A program made the translations under genes and the position numbers. Shown one piece after another: positions 1-9,058 of a stretch of DNA of 64,000 bases. The notes under the pieces are model-generated. The model had not been told where the DNA came from, ran no database searches, and saw only the letters and a program-made list of their open reading frames with translations. The stretch covers positions 40,832 to 104,831 of the forward strand of contig JAFZIP010000002.1 in NCBI GenBank assembly GCA_017554325.1, given 5' to 3'. The DNA comes from Bacteroidales bacterium (GTDB taxonomy: Bacteria; Bacteroidota; Bacteroidia; Bacteroidales; WCHB1-69). Within the stretch, counting starts at the first letter, position 1. Every line of letters starts with the position of its first letter.

Positions 1-1
1 C

Positions 2-2833
2 AATTCGGGGTTCCATTTTGTTCGATGGAGCGATGGGAATAGCATTAACCCACGCTTGGTATATCTCACACAAGACACCTCTTTTACGGCCATATTTGCT
101 GTCAATAACATCTATATTACCGTGCATAGTTCGGATTCGGTAAAAGGAACGGTAGAGGGTAGCGGCGTTTACTCTTATAACGGACTCGCCGTGTTGTCGG
201 CCACCGCTAATGCCACCTACCATTTTTTGCGTTGGAACGATGGCAACACGGACAACCCTCGTTATGTATTTGCCACGCAAGATTCCTCTTTCACCGCCAT
301 CTTCGTTTCCAACGCCTCGTATATTACCGTAGGCAACTACAACCCCGAGATGGGAACCGTGAGCGGCGGCGGTTTGTACTACTATATGCAGCAGATTTCC
401 ATCATGGCCATTCCGAATTACGGATACCATTTCTTCCAATGGAACGATGGCAATATGCAAAACCCGAGACCTATCATCGTGAATTGCGATACATCTTTCA
501 TGGCCTATTTCGCTCCCAATATTTACTCCATCGCCGTCAATAGCAACAATACCACCATGGGTACGGTTACGGGAAGCGGAAACTACAATTACAATATGTT
601 CATCTCCATTACGGCAACAGCCAATTACGGTTATCATTTCACTCAATGGAATGATGGAAACACCAACAATCCCAGGTCATTGACCGTTACCTGCGATTCG
701 GCCTTTACCGCCCAATTTGCCGCCAATACCTATCAAATCACAGTCACGCCCAACGATCCGTTAATGGGTGGTGCGTATGGTTCGGGCACATACACCTATA
801 ATTCGCAGACCACTATTTCCGCATCCCCAACATACGGTTATCATTTCGTGCAGTGGAACGATGGTAGCACCGAGAATCCCCGAACGATTTCTGTAACCCA
901 TAATGCACAATATGAGGCACAGTTTGCCGTGAACTTTTATACTATCAATGTCGCGAGCAACAATCCGGCCATCGGTACAGCGTCCGGAGGTGGCAACTAT
1001 AGTTACAACTCCATTATCAATCTGGTGGCCACGCCCAACTATGGTTATCACTTCACTCAATGGAGCGATGGAAATACAGACAATCCGAGAACGGTCACCG
1101 TAATGCAAAACGCCACTTATACAGCTCAATTCGCCATCAACACCTATACGGTTTCTGTAGGTCAGAACAATGCTTCCATGGGAGTGGTATCTGGTAGCGG
1201 CAACTACATCTACAACACCCTTGCCACTATTTCAGCCACACCATATTACGGTTACCATTTCACTCAATGGAACGACGGCAACACAGAGAATCCTCGTACA
1301 GTGTTGGTCTCCCAGAATATGACCTTTACCGCTCAATTTGATGTTAACACCTACAATTTATCTGTTATCAGCAACAATATCACGGCCGGCTATACCACTG
1401 GAAGCGGCACATACAATTACAATGACATTGTAGCCATAACGGCAATCCCCGCTCCGCATTATCATTTTGTGGCATGGAGCGATAGTGTGATGGAGAATCC
1501 TCGCAATGTGATTATTACAAAAGACACGCTTTATACAGCCCTTTTCACCATTGATGCCCACACTGTCTCGGCCACTCCGAACAATTCCGTCATGGGATCG
1601 GTTCAGGGTGCCGGTTCATACGATTACGGAACCAATGTGGCTTTGCGCGCTATTCCGAATTATGGATATCATTTCGTGCAGTGGAATGATGGTGTCACCC
1701 AGAATCCACGGCATTTTACGCTTTTCACAGACACCTCGTTCGTGGCCCAATTTGGGGTGAATACCTATACTGCCACCATATTGAGCGGAGATACTTTGAT
1801 GGGTAGTGTGTCAAACTCGGGTACTTACAATTATTTGACGCAGTTGACTTTGACGGCAACGCCTGTCTTTGGTTATCATTTTGATCATTGGAGCGACGGC
1901 AGCACCGATAATCCTCGCACTCTGACACTGACACGGGATACGGTAATCATGGCCTATTTCGCCATCAATATGTATCAAGTTGATTTGGCCGTGAATGATT
2001 CTACTCTGGGGAATGTATCAGGAGCGGGAACATACCCATATTTGACTCAAGTGATTGTTTCAGCATCTGCCAACGAACATTGTCATTTCGTTCAGTGGAG
2101 TGACGGTAGCACTTCCAATCCGCGTCAATTCTCCATCATCGGAGATGTTTCCTTGACTGCTGAATTTGCAGAAGATGACAAATTCACCATACAGGTGTTC
2201 AGTTCCGATGAGAATATGGGCTATGTGTCCGTTGGTGGCGAATATTATGTGGGTACTCAAATCAGCATATCTGCATTTCCGTTTGAACACTATCAATTCC
2301 TGCATTGGTCGGATGGTGTGACGGATAATCCCCGGACGGTTACAGTACTTGAGAACGCTGTATTTACAGCGGTTTTTGCTCCTGTGATGTATGATATTAC
2401 GGTGCTTTCATCCAATGAAACAATGGGCAATGTGTACGGTGGTGGTAGTTTTGCATACGGCACCACCATTGAAATCTCCGCCACGCCCAATGAGGGTTAT
2501 CATTTTGAATGTTGGAGCGACGGGGACAGCACACCAGTGCGATCGGTAATCGTTGACGGCAACCAGACATACATTGCTAATTTTGCCGAAGGTGTTTCCA
2601 TAGATGAATGGAACGCGGAAACAGTCAAAGTGTTTCCCAATCCCACAACTGACAATGTTTTCATCACACACCCGGAAGTAGAGAGAGTTGAAGTTTTGGG
2701 CATTTCAGGTCAAATTGTGAAATACAACCAAGGCATGAACCAAATTTCAATAGGTGATTTACCTCCTGGAATCTATGTTTTACGAGTGTATATCGGAAAC
2801 CAAGAATTTCATAGGCGGATTATAAAACAATAA
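2..2833 (+). CDS. Repeat surface protein with T9SS sorting domain (5' partial)
   Basis: The reading frame is open from base 2, so the gene begins before the window and no start is visible; a TTG at 56 is internal. The protein is a tandem array of about 13 units of roughly 68 residues. Each unit carries a motif like GYHFTQWNDGNTENPR followed by a short strand ending in FTAQF, which is the pattern of the InlB B-repeat-like (Flg_new_2) bacterial repeat. The last ~75 residues are a type A T9SS sorting domain: VFPNPTTDN, then GQIVKYN, PPGIYVLRV and a basic end (RRIIKQ). By family knowledge such proteins are exported through the outer membrane by the type IX system and anchored at or released from the surface; adhesion is the usual guess. 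The ligand is unknown. Confidence 0.85.
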   Translation, partial: NSGFHFVRWSDGNSINPRLVYLTQDTSFTAIFAVNNIYITVHSSDSVKGTVEGSGVYSYNGLAVLSATANATYHFLRWNDGNTDNPRYVFATQDSSFTAIFVSNASYITVGNYNPEMGTVSGGGLYYYMQQISIMAIPNYGYHFFQWNDGNMQNPRPIIVNCDTSFMAYFAPNIYSIAVNSNNTTMGTVTGSGNYNYNMFISITATANYGYHFTQWNDGNTNNPRSLTVTCDSAFTAQFAANTYQITVTPNDPLMGGAYGSGTYTYNSQTTISASPTYGYHFVQWNDGSTENPRTISVTHNAQYEAQFAVNFYTINVASNNPAIGTASGGGNYSYNSIINLVATPNYGYHFTQWSDGNTDNPRTVTVMQNATYTAQFAINTYTVSVGQNNASMGVVSGSGNYIYNTLATISATPYYGYHFTQWNDGNTENPRTVLVSQNMTFTAQFDVNTYNLSVISNNITAGYTTGSGTYNYNDIVAITAIPAPHYHFVAWSDSVMENPRNVIITKDTLYTALFTIDAHTVSATPNNSVMGSVQGAGSYDYGTNVALRAIPNYGYHFVQWNDGVTQNPRHFTLFTDTSFVAQFGVNTYTATILSGDTLMGSVSNSGTYNYLTQLTLTATPVFGYHFDHWSDGSTDNPRTLTLTRDTVIMAYFAINMYQVDLAVNDSTLGNVSGAGTYPYLTQVIVSASANEHCHFVQWSDGSTSNPRQFSIIGDVSLTAEFAEDDKFTIQVFSSDENMGYVSVGGEYYVGTQISISAFPFEHYQFLHWSDGVTDNPRTVTVLENAVFTAVFAPVMYDITVLSSNETMGNVYGGGSFAYGTTIEISATPNEGYHFECWSDGDSTPVRSVIVDGNQTYIANFAEGVSIDEWNAETVKVFPNPTTDNVFITHPEVERVEVLGISGQIVKYNQGMNQISIGDLPPGIYVLRVYIGNQEFHRRIIKQ

Positions 2834-2843
2834 TTGCCTGCAC

Positions 2844-2977
2844 CATACTCCATTAACAACTCTAACATATTCGTTTGAGAATCATCCCCGCACACCTACG
2901 GCGTGCGATTCCCCACGCACATACCCAATCCACCGAGCCATGCAGTCCTACGGACTGCGAAAGGAGGGTGGGAAAAC
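2844..2977 (+). repeat. Dispersed repeat A, copy 1
   Basis: About 134 bases that recur almost exactly at 6267-6400 in the same orientation. It holds a perfect hairpin (GCAGTCC TAC GGACTGC, from 2942) and a pair of CGCAC/GTGCG arms just before it. This resembles a REP-like or small non-coding mobile element sitting in the gap after the adhesin gene. Confidence 0.85.
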
Positions 2978-3038
2978 AATGCCAAATATTGAAATAAAAC
3001 TGATTAATAATCTTTGTAAAACCTCAATAAAAAACACA

Positions 3039-3830
3039 ATGAAAAAGATAATAATTGCGATTGCCGTGGCCCTGCTGGCCATTGCTCACACGGGATGTGC
3101 CACCAAACAAGTCCACAGCCAAGTTTCAACCGAGCCCAACTATGAATTTGACGAGGCACGAATGAACGCCATATTCAATTTGTGTGATTCAACCCAAAAT
3201 ATGCTTTACGACGAAACAACTCCTGCAACGACGCTGAACGCACAGATGAACCGGGTCATTGACACCTTGAAATATGCCTTGCGCCATTGCGAAAACTTGA
3301 AATTCAATATCTGGATGAGAGGGTATGCACGACATATTCTGGAACCCGTCATATTGGACGGCAGACTGAAGGATGACGTGAAAAACAAAGTCATGTCTCT
3401 TCCCTTTGAATGGACCGTTATGGAAGATGACACCTCGGTTTACGCCATTACCATCATGTACATGAGACCGGAGGAAATGTTCGACCGCTACGCCACCATT
3501 GACTTGTATTCAGACAACCAGTTCCAGAAATGCACATTCGTGATAGAAGATTATATTGACCCGATTTTCAATGATGTTAGGATAGACTTTCTTGATGAAA
3601 ACAATGGCAAAACAACCTTGCATGCAGCCGACGCTGAAAAAACCGATTATGATTCTTCCGGCGTCTCCCGACTGATATTCCCGTTGGAACAGATCATGCC
3701 ACTTTTGGAAAAATCCGAAGGAGTGAATATTTCATATAAAACCAAAAATGAAGAGATTCTGTTCATGCATGCCTTTCCTTTAGTGGAAAAACGCCATATC
3801 AAGAGGCTGTTTGATGGCAAGCGGAAGTAG
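3039..3830 (+). CDS. Hypothetical lipoprotein
   Basis: This predicted protein of 263 residues has a lipoprotein signal: a basic start (MKKIIIAIAVALLA), a hydrophobic stretch and a cysteine in AHTGCATK. It should therefore be lipidated and held at a membrane facing the periplasm or surface. I chose the ATG at 3039 because an upstream in-frame ATG at 2940 lies inside dispersed repeat A and would bury the signal peptide. The mature part is soluble-looking and acidic with no motif I recognise. It converges on the Schlafen-type gene, 29 bases away. Function unknown. Confidence 0.75.
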   Translation: MKKIIIAIAVALLAIAHTGCATKQVHSQVSTEPNYEFDEARMNAIFNLCDSTQNMLYDETTPATTLNAQMNRVIDTLKYALRHCENLKFNIWMRGYARHILEPVILDGRLKDDVKNKVMSLPFEWTVMEDDTSVYAITIMYMRPEEMFDRYATIDLYSDNQFQKCTFVIEDYIDPIFNDVRIDFLDENNGKTTLHAADAEKTDYDSSGVSRLIFPLEQIMPLLEKSEGVNISYKTKNEEILFMHAFPLVEKRHIKRLFDGKRK

Positions 3831-3859
3831 TTCGCTACTTGGTTATCATCTGGTCACAC

Positions 3860-5383
3860 TCAATTCTTGTCTTGACTACCGTCATCAACGATTTCCCAAT
3901 GGCCTCCTTTGTCACCTCCTACTCGCCGGATGATGTTATTCTTTCTCAACTTCTTGGTGTTCCAATACACTCCATCCTCGGTAATACCGCAAGCATCTGC
4001 CAATTCTTTATTGGTGATTTCAGGGTTCTCCTTTATCAACCTTAATATTTTCTCCGTAGTTTTCTCCGTAGTTTTCTCCGTAGTTTTCTCTGAATCATTC
4101 TTGGCAACAATCGTATCACCGAATCCAGTATGTGATGGAATGTGGATAAGGAAAGTCAGCCGGTCTTCAGTGGTTTCAAAAGAAGCACGAGGGGACCCAT
4201 TCCCCGCAAGTTTTTCTTGAATGGTGGGAATGCCTGTTGAACGCCCTTCGGTCAAATCCAATTCCTTTAAAAAATCACCAAGGCGACGGTTCCGGTAGCG
4301 GCGGCTTCTCAAGTTGTCGCCTTTGTCAATGGCGGACTGGGGAATGCTACGATCCGGACCGGGACAATTAAGAATTGATAAACCATCAGGTTCAATGGTG
4401 ATTTCTACTGGCTCGTGCTGGCTATAATCCCTATGATAAAGCGAATTGACTACCGCTTCTTCCAAAGCATCGTAGGGGTAATTCCAAAAACGATTGGCTT
4501 CCGCTTGACCTGTGACTTTCTGCACATTCTCATAAAGGATATTTGTCCGAAGATAATCCATTGTTTGTTTCACCAATTGAGGAACGCTTCCCCTGAAAGT
4601 CTTTTCTGTGAAATTACGAGGATTCTTTATCTTTCCTTCAGGGAACACAACAATCTCGACTTGAGTGTACGGGAAAAACTTTTCAGGATGTTCGCAGAAC
4701 ATCATTGCCGCCACATTCCTGATCATGCGTTTTTCCGTAGGGCCAACAAACAAAACCATTTGATCCAGAATGTCTTCCAATGGCTTGGTGTAGAGTTCAT
4801 TGGCCAATTTGCTGCCAACAGCCACCAAATATTCCCGAAGCAATAGGATGGAAATGTCCTCAATCCTGATGTCGGGGTTGCCTCGTTCGTCAAAAGGCAC
4901 ACGACTTGCCAGCTCCCGTAGTTCGTCAAGTACTTCGCCCTTGGCGATGATACTGCTTGTACCGCACCTTACATAGAAGTACTCTTTTGATTTTTTGGAT
5001 GTCACATCCTCCGGAACGGAATAGGGTCTGTTGATTCCGGCAGGACACCAAATCACAAGCACTTGCTTGCCGTCCACATCCTCGACACTCGTTCTGGGCA
5101 TATAGAAGGGTGAAAGCTTGTTGTTATAGCCAATCATATCTTGCAGAATGCCGTCGATTTTCTCAATGGGAACACCCTCCACAGGCCGAATAGCCAAGCC
5201 CGTATTGTCATCGGAATCCACGCCGACTATGATATAACCACCGCCAAGATCGTCGATATCGTTGGCGAAAGCACACACGCTGTGGTAGATGCTCGCCGGA
5301 TTCCACCCCTTCTTAAACTCCACTCTATTGGACTCAATTTTCTGCTTGTTCAGTAGGTCTTCTATATTGATTGGTAATGCCAT
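3860..5383 (-). CDS. Schlafen AlbA_2-type ATP-binding transcriptional regulator
   Basis: The 507-residue protein begins with an AlbA_2 (Schlafen-like) domain (NRVEFKKGW, then GGGYIIVGVDSDD). A GHKL-like ATP-binding part follows (LEEAVVNSLYHRDY, RSTGIPTIQEKL). The end is a winged helix (ITNKELADACGITEDGVYWN). Such proteins are annotated as putative transcriptional regulators; many sit in accessory DNA near defence or toxin genes, and their targets are rarely known. I chose the ATG at 5383 because a -7 promoter (TATCTTTG) lies at 5405-5412 and would be upstream of it, whereas a TTG at 5458 would precede the promoter. A TEKT tandem repeat links the ATPase part and the winged helix. Confidence 0.85.
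   Translation of the reverse strand: MALPINIEDLLNKQKIESNRVEFKKGWNPASIYHSVCAFANDIDDLGGGYIIVGVDSDDNTGLAIRPVEGVPIEKIDGILQDMIGYNNKLSPFYMPRTSVEDVDGKQVLVIWCPAGINRPYSVPEDVTSKKSKEYFYVRCGTSSIIAKGEVLDELRELASRVPFDERGNPDIRIEDISILLLREYLVAVGSKLANELYTKPLEDILDQMVLFVGPTEKRMIRNVAAMMFCEHPEKFFPYTQVEIVVFPEGKIKNPRNFTEKTFRGSVPQLVKQTMDYLRTNILYENVQKVTGQAEANRFWNYPYDALEEAVVNSLYHRDYSQHEPVEITIEPDGLSILNCPGPDRSIPQSAIDKGDNLRSRRYRNRRLGDFLKELDLTEGRSTGIPTIQEKLAGNGSPRASFETTEDRLTFLIHIPSHTGFGDTIVAKNDSEKTTEKTTEKTTEKILRLIKENPEITNKELADACGITEDGVYWNTKKLRKNNIIRRVGGDKGGHWEIVDDGSQDKN
4048..4091 (-). repeat. 12-base tandem repeat inside the Schlafen-type gene
   Basis: Three identical 12-base units (TTTTCTCCGTAG on the plus strand) plus a partial fourth encode KTTEKTTEKTTEK. 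In-frame slippage would lengthen or shorten a linker without breaking the gene. Confidence 0.85.
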
Positions 5384-5404
5384 ATCTTGTCTCTTTTCAA
5401 TCGG

Positions 5405-5412
5405 CAAAGATA
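5405..5412 (-). promoter_or_regulatory. -7 element for the Schlafen-type gene
   Basis: TATCTTTG on the minus strand, 22 bases before the ATG at 5383. It fits the Bacteroidota TAnnTTTG consensus and decides the start codon. Confidence 0.6.
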
Positions 5413-5520
5413 CTCCTTTTTCGGATAAGTCTGTCGGTACTTCATTTTGAGCTTCCAAAAAATGGTATTTTTGGATAAAACGACAAATTAAATTTCGGTA
5501 TTTTCGGATGATTGTTTTTT

Positions 5521-5717
5521 TTCTTGGTCACCTTTTGGTCACCATTTTGGCGATTCCTTGGTTTATGATGGTATTATTGATGTGTTGGAATGTCCGTAAC
5601 ATCACGAATTACAAGTATATACATCCAAGGAGCCGTAAAGCCAGCGGTCCTGTTCCGGGCACTGAAGGATTTTGCGAGTATCTGTAACACAGAGAATTGC
5701 AAAATCCTTTTTCTTTT
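5521..5717 (+). repeat. Dispersed repeat B, copy 1
   Basis: About 197 bases repeated with roughly 90% identity by eye at 7960-8157, in the same orientation. It includes an inverted pair (GGATTTTGC and GCAAAATCC) near its right end. The 3' end of the 137-codon gene at 5609-6022 lies inside it. Confidence 0.85.
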
Positions 5718-6022
5718 ATATTCTGTTTTTTAAGGTGAAAAATGCACCTTATGGAAACCCGCATTAAGTTGTCGTCGATATTGAACACGGCATACCCGCT
5801 GGCGTTTTTAGGGTCCATTACCAAAGCAATCTTCAAATCTGTGATGAATCCTTTAGGATTATAGACATGTATATACCCTTCTGCTAATTTTTTCAAATTT
5901 TCTTTTGTCTCCTCAATATTTTTTTTAAATTTTGCCCCGTCATTTTCTTGAGAAGCTCTAGTGACTAAAGGTCTGCTTATCAGTTCAGGAGAATGACTTT
6001 TTTGTTTCATGTTATCTTGCAT
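5609..6022 (-). CDS. Small hypothetical protein ending in repeat B
   Basis: A 137-residue ORF with a plausible promoter (TATCTTTG at 6045-6052) just before its ATG. The first ~95 residues are charged and look like a real small protein (a Lys/Glu-rich helix, then YIHVYNPKGF and ALVMDPKNASGYAVF). The last ~40 residues are encoded by dispersed repeat B, so the C-terminus appears to have been replaced or extended by repeat insertion. I recognise no family. It may be a degraded gene. Confidence 0.5.
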   Translation of the reverse strand: MQDNMKQKSHSPELISRPLVTRASQENDGAKFKKNIEETKENLKKLAEGYIHVYNPKGFITDLKIALVMDPKNASGYAVFNIDDNLMRVSIRCIFHLKKQNIKEKGFCNSLCYRYSQNPSVPGTGPLALRLLGCIYL

Positions 6023-6044
6023 TTTAATTTCATGAGTTCATCTG

Positions 6045-6052
6045 CAAAGATA
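6045..6052 (-). promoter_or_regulatory. -7 element for the 137-codon gene
   Basis: TATCTTTG on the minus strand, 22 bases upstream of the ATG at 6022, the same spacing as for the Schlafen-type gene. Confidence 0.5.
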
Positions 6053-6127
6053 ATATATATTGCAATGTGTGTGAAGAACCACATATAATTTTCACTGCCC
6101 TGAACCTCAATTAACTATAATTTTTAT

Positions 6128-6154
6128 TTAACAATTAATATTATTAATTGTTAA
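6128..6154. repeat. Perfect AT-rich palindrome
   Basis: Arms of 13 bases (TTAACAATTAATA and its complement) are separated by one base. It lies in the 440-base gap between the small gene and the DUF4143 ATPase, about 75 bases upstream of the small gene's -7 element, so it could be an operator. The rest of this gap is AT-rich sequence plus repeat A copy 2. Confidence 0.6.
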
Positions 6155-6266
6155 AATTTTATATGCGATTTAGCAGAAATGAATTGATTTTTGGCGAAGA
6201 AGAAACAGCGAAAATAATGGTTGGTGATTTATAATCGACTTCCATGGTAGCATCTTCCTGCTTTTG

Positions 6267-6400
6267 CATACTCCATTAACAACTCTAACATATTCGTTTG
6301 AGAATCATCCCCGCACACCTACGGCGTGCGATTCCCCACGCACATACCCAATCCACCGAGCCATGCAGCCCTACGGACTGCAGAAGGAGGGCAGGGAAAA
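6267..6400 (+). repeat. Dispersed repeat A, copy 2
   Basis: Near-exact copy of 2844-2977. The hairpin is kept with one mismatch (GCAGCCC TAC GGACTGC). It lies just beyond the 3' end of the DUF4143 ATPase gene. Confidence 0.85.
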
Positions 6401-6462
6401 TAGTCACTACTTGCTCACTTTTTGTATGTGTTGCTGTTTCGTTCGGGTTGGTTCCATACAAG

Positions 6463-7830
6463 TCAGAACATCTCTAATGCCGGTAAAATAACTGCATCAT
6501 CCGGAGCGTTGTTATGAAGAAACATACAATAATAAACAGGCATATAAGTAACGCCATTCTTCCTATACACTTGTCGCTCGTTAGAGAAGACGATTGCCCT
6601 CGTGATGCCATATTCCGGAGTGTTCAAGAATTTTGTAAGTGCGCTGTGTTCCGTATAGTCTTTTCCCGATTTGATTTCCAAAGGCAAAACCTGGAGGCTG
6701 CTGTAGTCATCGATAAGGAAATCCACCTCACCCTTTTGCTTATTATCGTAATAATGCAGTTTGAATTGATGGGCGGCGAGTTCCTGTGCAACTGCCGACT
6801 CGTAAACCGTTCCGAGATTGATGCTGCGAATGTCCTGTAACACAGCATTCACATTAATACCATAAAGCAAATAGGTCAGCAATCCAACATCGTTAAGATA
6901 GAGCTTTATCAGTTTCTTCTGCTGTGACTCGGCCAAAGGGAAGCGAGGATTACTGATGGCCAACACATCCAAAGCAACACCGGAATTGGTCAAATATTCA
7001 AACTCGTCAGCATAATCGGAAAAATGCTTTCCTGTTTTATTTTCTATTTTATTGTAAACAATGCGTTTTTTTCTGTTTTCAAGATTGCTAGGAATAAGGT
7101 CGTAGATAAGTCGAATCTTCAGTTTGTGGTTCTCATCATATTGAGACGCATCAATGCGGTAAAGTTCGTGGATGTCCTTGTGAACATTCCTTACACGAAC
7201 CATATTTCTGTCTTCCAAATACTTGTTAACGGCTTCTGGCAATCCACCCACCAATAAATAGTATTGGAAACGCTTCAACAGCATCTCGTGTGTACTTTCA
7301 TCCAAACTCTCCTCACGTTCAAATGAATTGCGAATGTGTTTTATCCAATCCTTGCTGACACCTGTGGCCCATAAGAACTCCTCGAAATCGAGAGGATACA
7401 TCTGCTCAACCGTGATGCTGCCAATCGGAACGGATGGCGTTTCCGACAAGGCAACGCCCAGTTGTGAGCCGCTGGCAATAAAGCGGTATTTCCCCTCTAG
7501 ATTTAGAAACTTCAGCATAGTCATCAGATGGGGATAGCTTTGTATTTCATCGAGAAACACAAGTGTATTGGTCTTGTCACCCAAGGGCGTTGAATAATAA
7601 TTTCCAAGACGCATATACAAGTCGTTTGTGGTCTTTACACCTGCAAAAACCTGATCGCCCTCCTTGTCCTCCTTAAGGTTGATTTCCACGAAATGTTTGA
7701 ATAGACGATTCCCCACATAGCGGACAAGATAAGACTTTCCAATCTGCCTGGCACCATTTACCAACAGAATTTTGCCGGGTTCATTGGTCAGGAAATGTTC
7801 AATATACTGTGTGAATTTGCGCTCTAACAT
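6463..7830 (-). CDS. DUF4143-type AAA ATPase
   Basis: A 455-residue protein with a Walker A loop (GARQIGKSYL, residue ~27), Walker B (VFLDEIQS, ~90) and an ATPase core of the AAA_14 type. A C-terminal DUF4143 domain contains GEVDFLI and LEIKSGK, which resemble the active-site strands of PD-(D/E)XK nucleases. Members are abundant in Bacteroidota accessory DNA and their role is not established. The ATG at 7830 is supported by a TATCTTTG element at 7859-7866. The gene stands alone between repeat A and repeat B. Confidence 0.88.
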   Translation of the reverse strand: MLERKFTQYIEHFLTNEPGKILLVNGARQIGKSYLVRYVGNRLFKHFVEINLKEDKEGDQVFAGVKTTNDLYMRLGNYYSTPLGDKTNTLVFLDEIQSYPHLMTMLKFLNLEGKYRFIASGSQLGVALSETPSVPIGSITVEQMYPLDFEEFLWATGVSKDWIKHIRNSFEREESLDESTHEMLLKRFQYYLLVGGLPEAVNKYLEDRNMVRVRNVHKDIHELYRIDASQYDENHKLKIRLIYDLIPSNLENRKKRIVYNKIENKTGKHFSDYADEFEYLTNSGVALDVLAISNPRFPLAESQQKKLIKLYLNDVGLLTYLLYGINVNAVLQDIRSINLGTVYESAVAQELAAHQFKLHYYDNKQKGEVDFLIDDYSSLQVLPLEIKSGKDYTEHSALTKFLNTPEYGITRAIVFSNERQVYRKNGVTYMPVYYCMFLHNNAPDDAVILPALEMF

Positions 7831-7858
7831 ATCCTTTTCTGATTACTGAATTGCGGTG

Positions 7859-7866
7859 CAAAGATA
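7859..7866 (-). promoter_or_regulatory. -7 element for the DUF4143 ATPase
   Basis: TATCTTTG followed by CACC on the minus strand, 29 bases before the ATG. Confidence 0.55.
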
Positions 7867-7959
7867 TAATCTTTTTACAAAAATAACCACTTATTCCATT
7901 TTTTTATATCCAAAAAATACCACTTATTCCATTTTTAGACATCAGAAATAAACCACTTA

Positions 7960-8157
7960 TTCTTGGTCACCTTTTGGTCACCATTTTGACGATTCCTTGG
8001 TTTATGATGGTAATATTGATGTGTTGGAATATCCGTAATATCACGAATTACAAGTAAATAAAAACAAGGAGCCGTAAAGCCAGCAGTCCTGTTCCGGGCA
8101 CTGAAGGATTTTGCAAGTATTTGTAATACAGAGAAATGCAAAATTCTTTTTCTTTTG
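7960..8157 (+). repeat. Dispersed repeat B, copy 2
   Basis: Second copy of the 5521-5717 repeat, diverged at scattered positions. It lies between the DUF4143 ATPase and the 3' end of the phosphodiester glycosidase-like gene. Confidence 0.85.
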
Positions 8158-8200
8158 GCTTCTTTGGCCCGTTCAGATGAACGAACAGGCTGTGGCGGCC

Positions 8201-9058
8201 TTAGTGGACCGAACGCCATACGATGAAGTTCACTTCCGAAATCCTATTCCACCTTTTCAAATCCCCGCCCCATGTCTGAAGGCCGTTTTTAGTGTCGTGC
8301 CGGAATCCGAAGGCGTCTCCACCCGTGAGCGCGATCGCGTTCAGTACCCCCAAATCTACAAGCGCTTGCGCAAAATCATGGAACGACTCGCGAGAGGTGC
8401 TGCTGACCACAACAATCTGACCGTCCAGTTCGCATAGAGCATGACGTATTGCCTTGTTTTTTGGATTGTTTTCCACCAGAATGCCTTGGTTTACAAGCGG
8501 ATATTGACGGAAAAAATAGCCGTTTTGGGCGGTTGTCTCCTCAAAAAGAGGGGTGCTTTCGGCCATTCCGAGTTGAATCTTTCCGTCAAGGATGGCACAA
8601 AATCCCTTCTTGGCCACACCGCGCGCGAGCAGTTCACCCTTGAGGACAAAAGCACCCACTATCTTGTTGTTGTCGGCACGGATGTCGGCGGCTTGGAGTG
8701 CAAGGATGAGTGAAGGGTCAGCGGTGTCGGGAATGCCGAGGGAGAGTTCCGGTATGGCGTTCACGGGCGTGAGCAGGCTCAGCGGTACATCATTGATGAC
8801 CGTGTCTCGCACAAGCACTTCAGCGGGCCCTAATTTCATGAGGGTAGGAGCCACGGCCACAGGACTATCGGAGTAGGTCACGGTGTCAGAGCCGCTTTCA
8901 GGATGCCTGAGACAAAGCACGAGCACAACGGCTAGCATCAGCAATACAGCAGCAAGCGCCACCCAGAACCACCAGCGGTGGTAAATCGGCCTGCGCATCG
9001 TCTCCTGACGGTTGATGATGCGGATTTCATCGTCTTTTATATCGTCAAAATGCTTCAT
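8201..9058 (-). CDS. Membrane-anchored phosphodiester glycosidase-like (DUF2233/NAGPA) protein
   Basis: A 285-residue protein with one membrane helix (about residues 28-50, WWFWVALAAVLLMLAVV) after a short cytoplasmic start. The outer domain ends with FHDFAQALVDLGVLNAIALT and GGDAFG, matching the end of phosphodiester glycosidase (DUF2233, NAGPA-like) domains, where a late helix precedes a LDGG-type turn. The reaction in bacteria is poorly known; cleavage of sugar-1-phosphodiesters in the envelope is inferred. Its ATG overlaps the stop of the LytTR gene by 4 bases, so the two are translationally coupled and the regulator probably controls or is sensed by it. Confidence 0.65.
   Translation of the reverse strand: MKHFDDIKDDEIRIINRQETMRRPIYHRWWFWVALAAVLLMLAVVLVLCLRHPESGSDTVTYSDSPVAVAPTLMKLGPAEVLVRDTVINDVPLSLLTPVNAIPELSLGIPDTADPSLILALQAADIRADNNKIVGAFVLKGELLARGVAKKGFCAILDGKIQLGMAESTPLFEETTAQNGYFFRQYPLVNQGILVENNPKNKAIRHALCELDGQIVVVSSTSRESFHDFAQALVDLGVLNAIALTGGDAFGFRHDTKNGLQTWGGDLKRWNRISEVNFIVWRSVH

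Noticed and set aside
7935..8219. 95-codon minus-strand frame
   Set aside because: It lies almost wholly in dispersed repeat B and would overlap the 3' end of the glycosidase-like gene.
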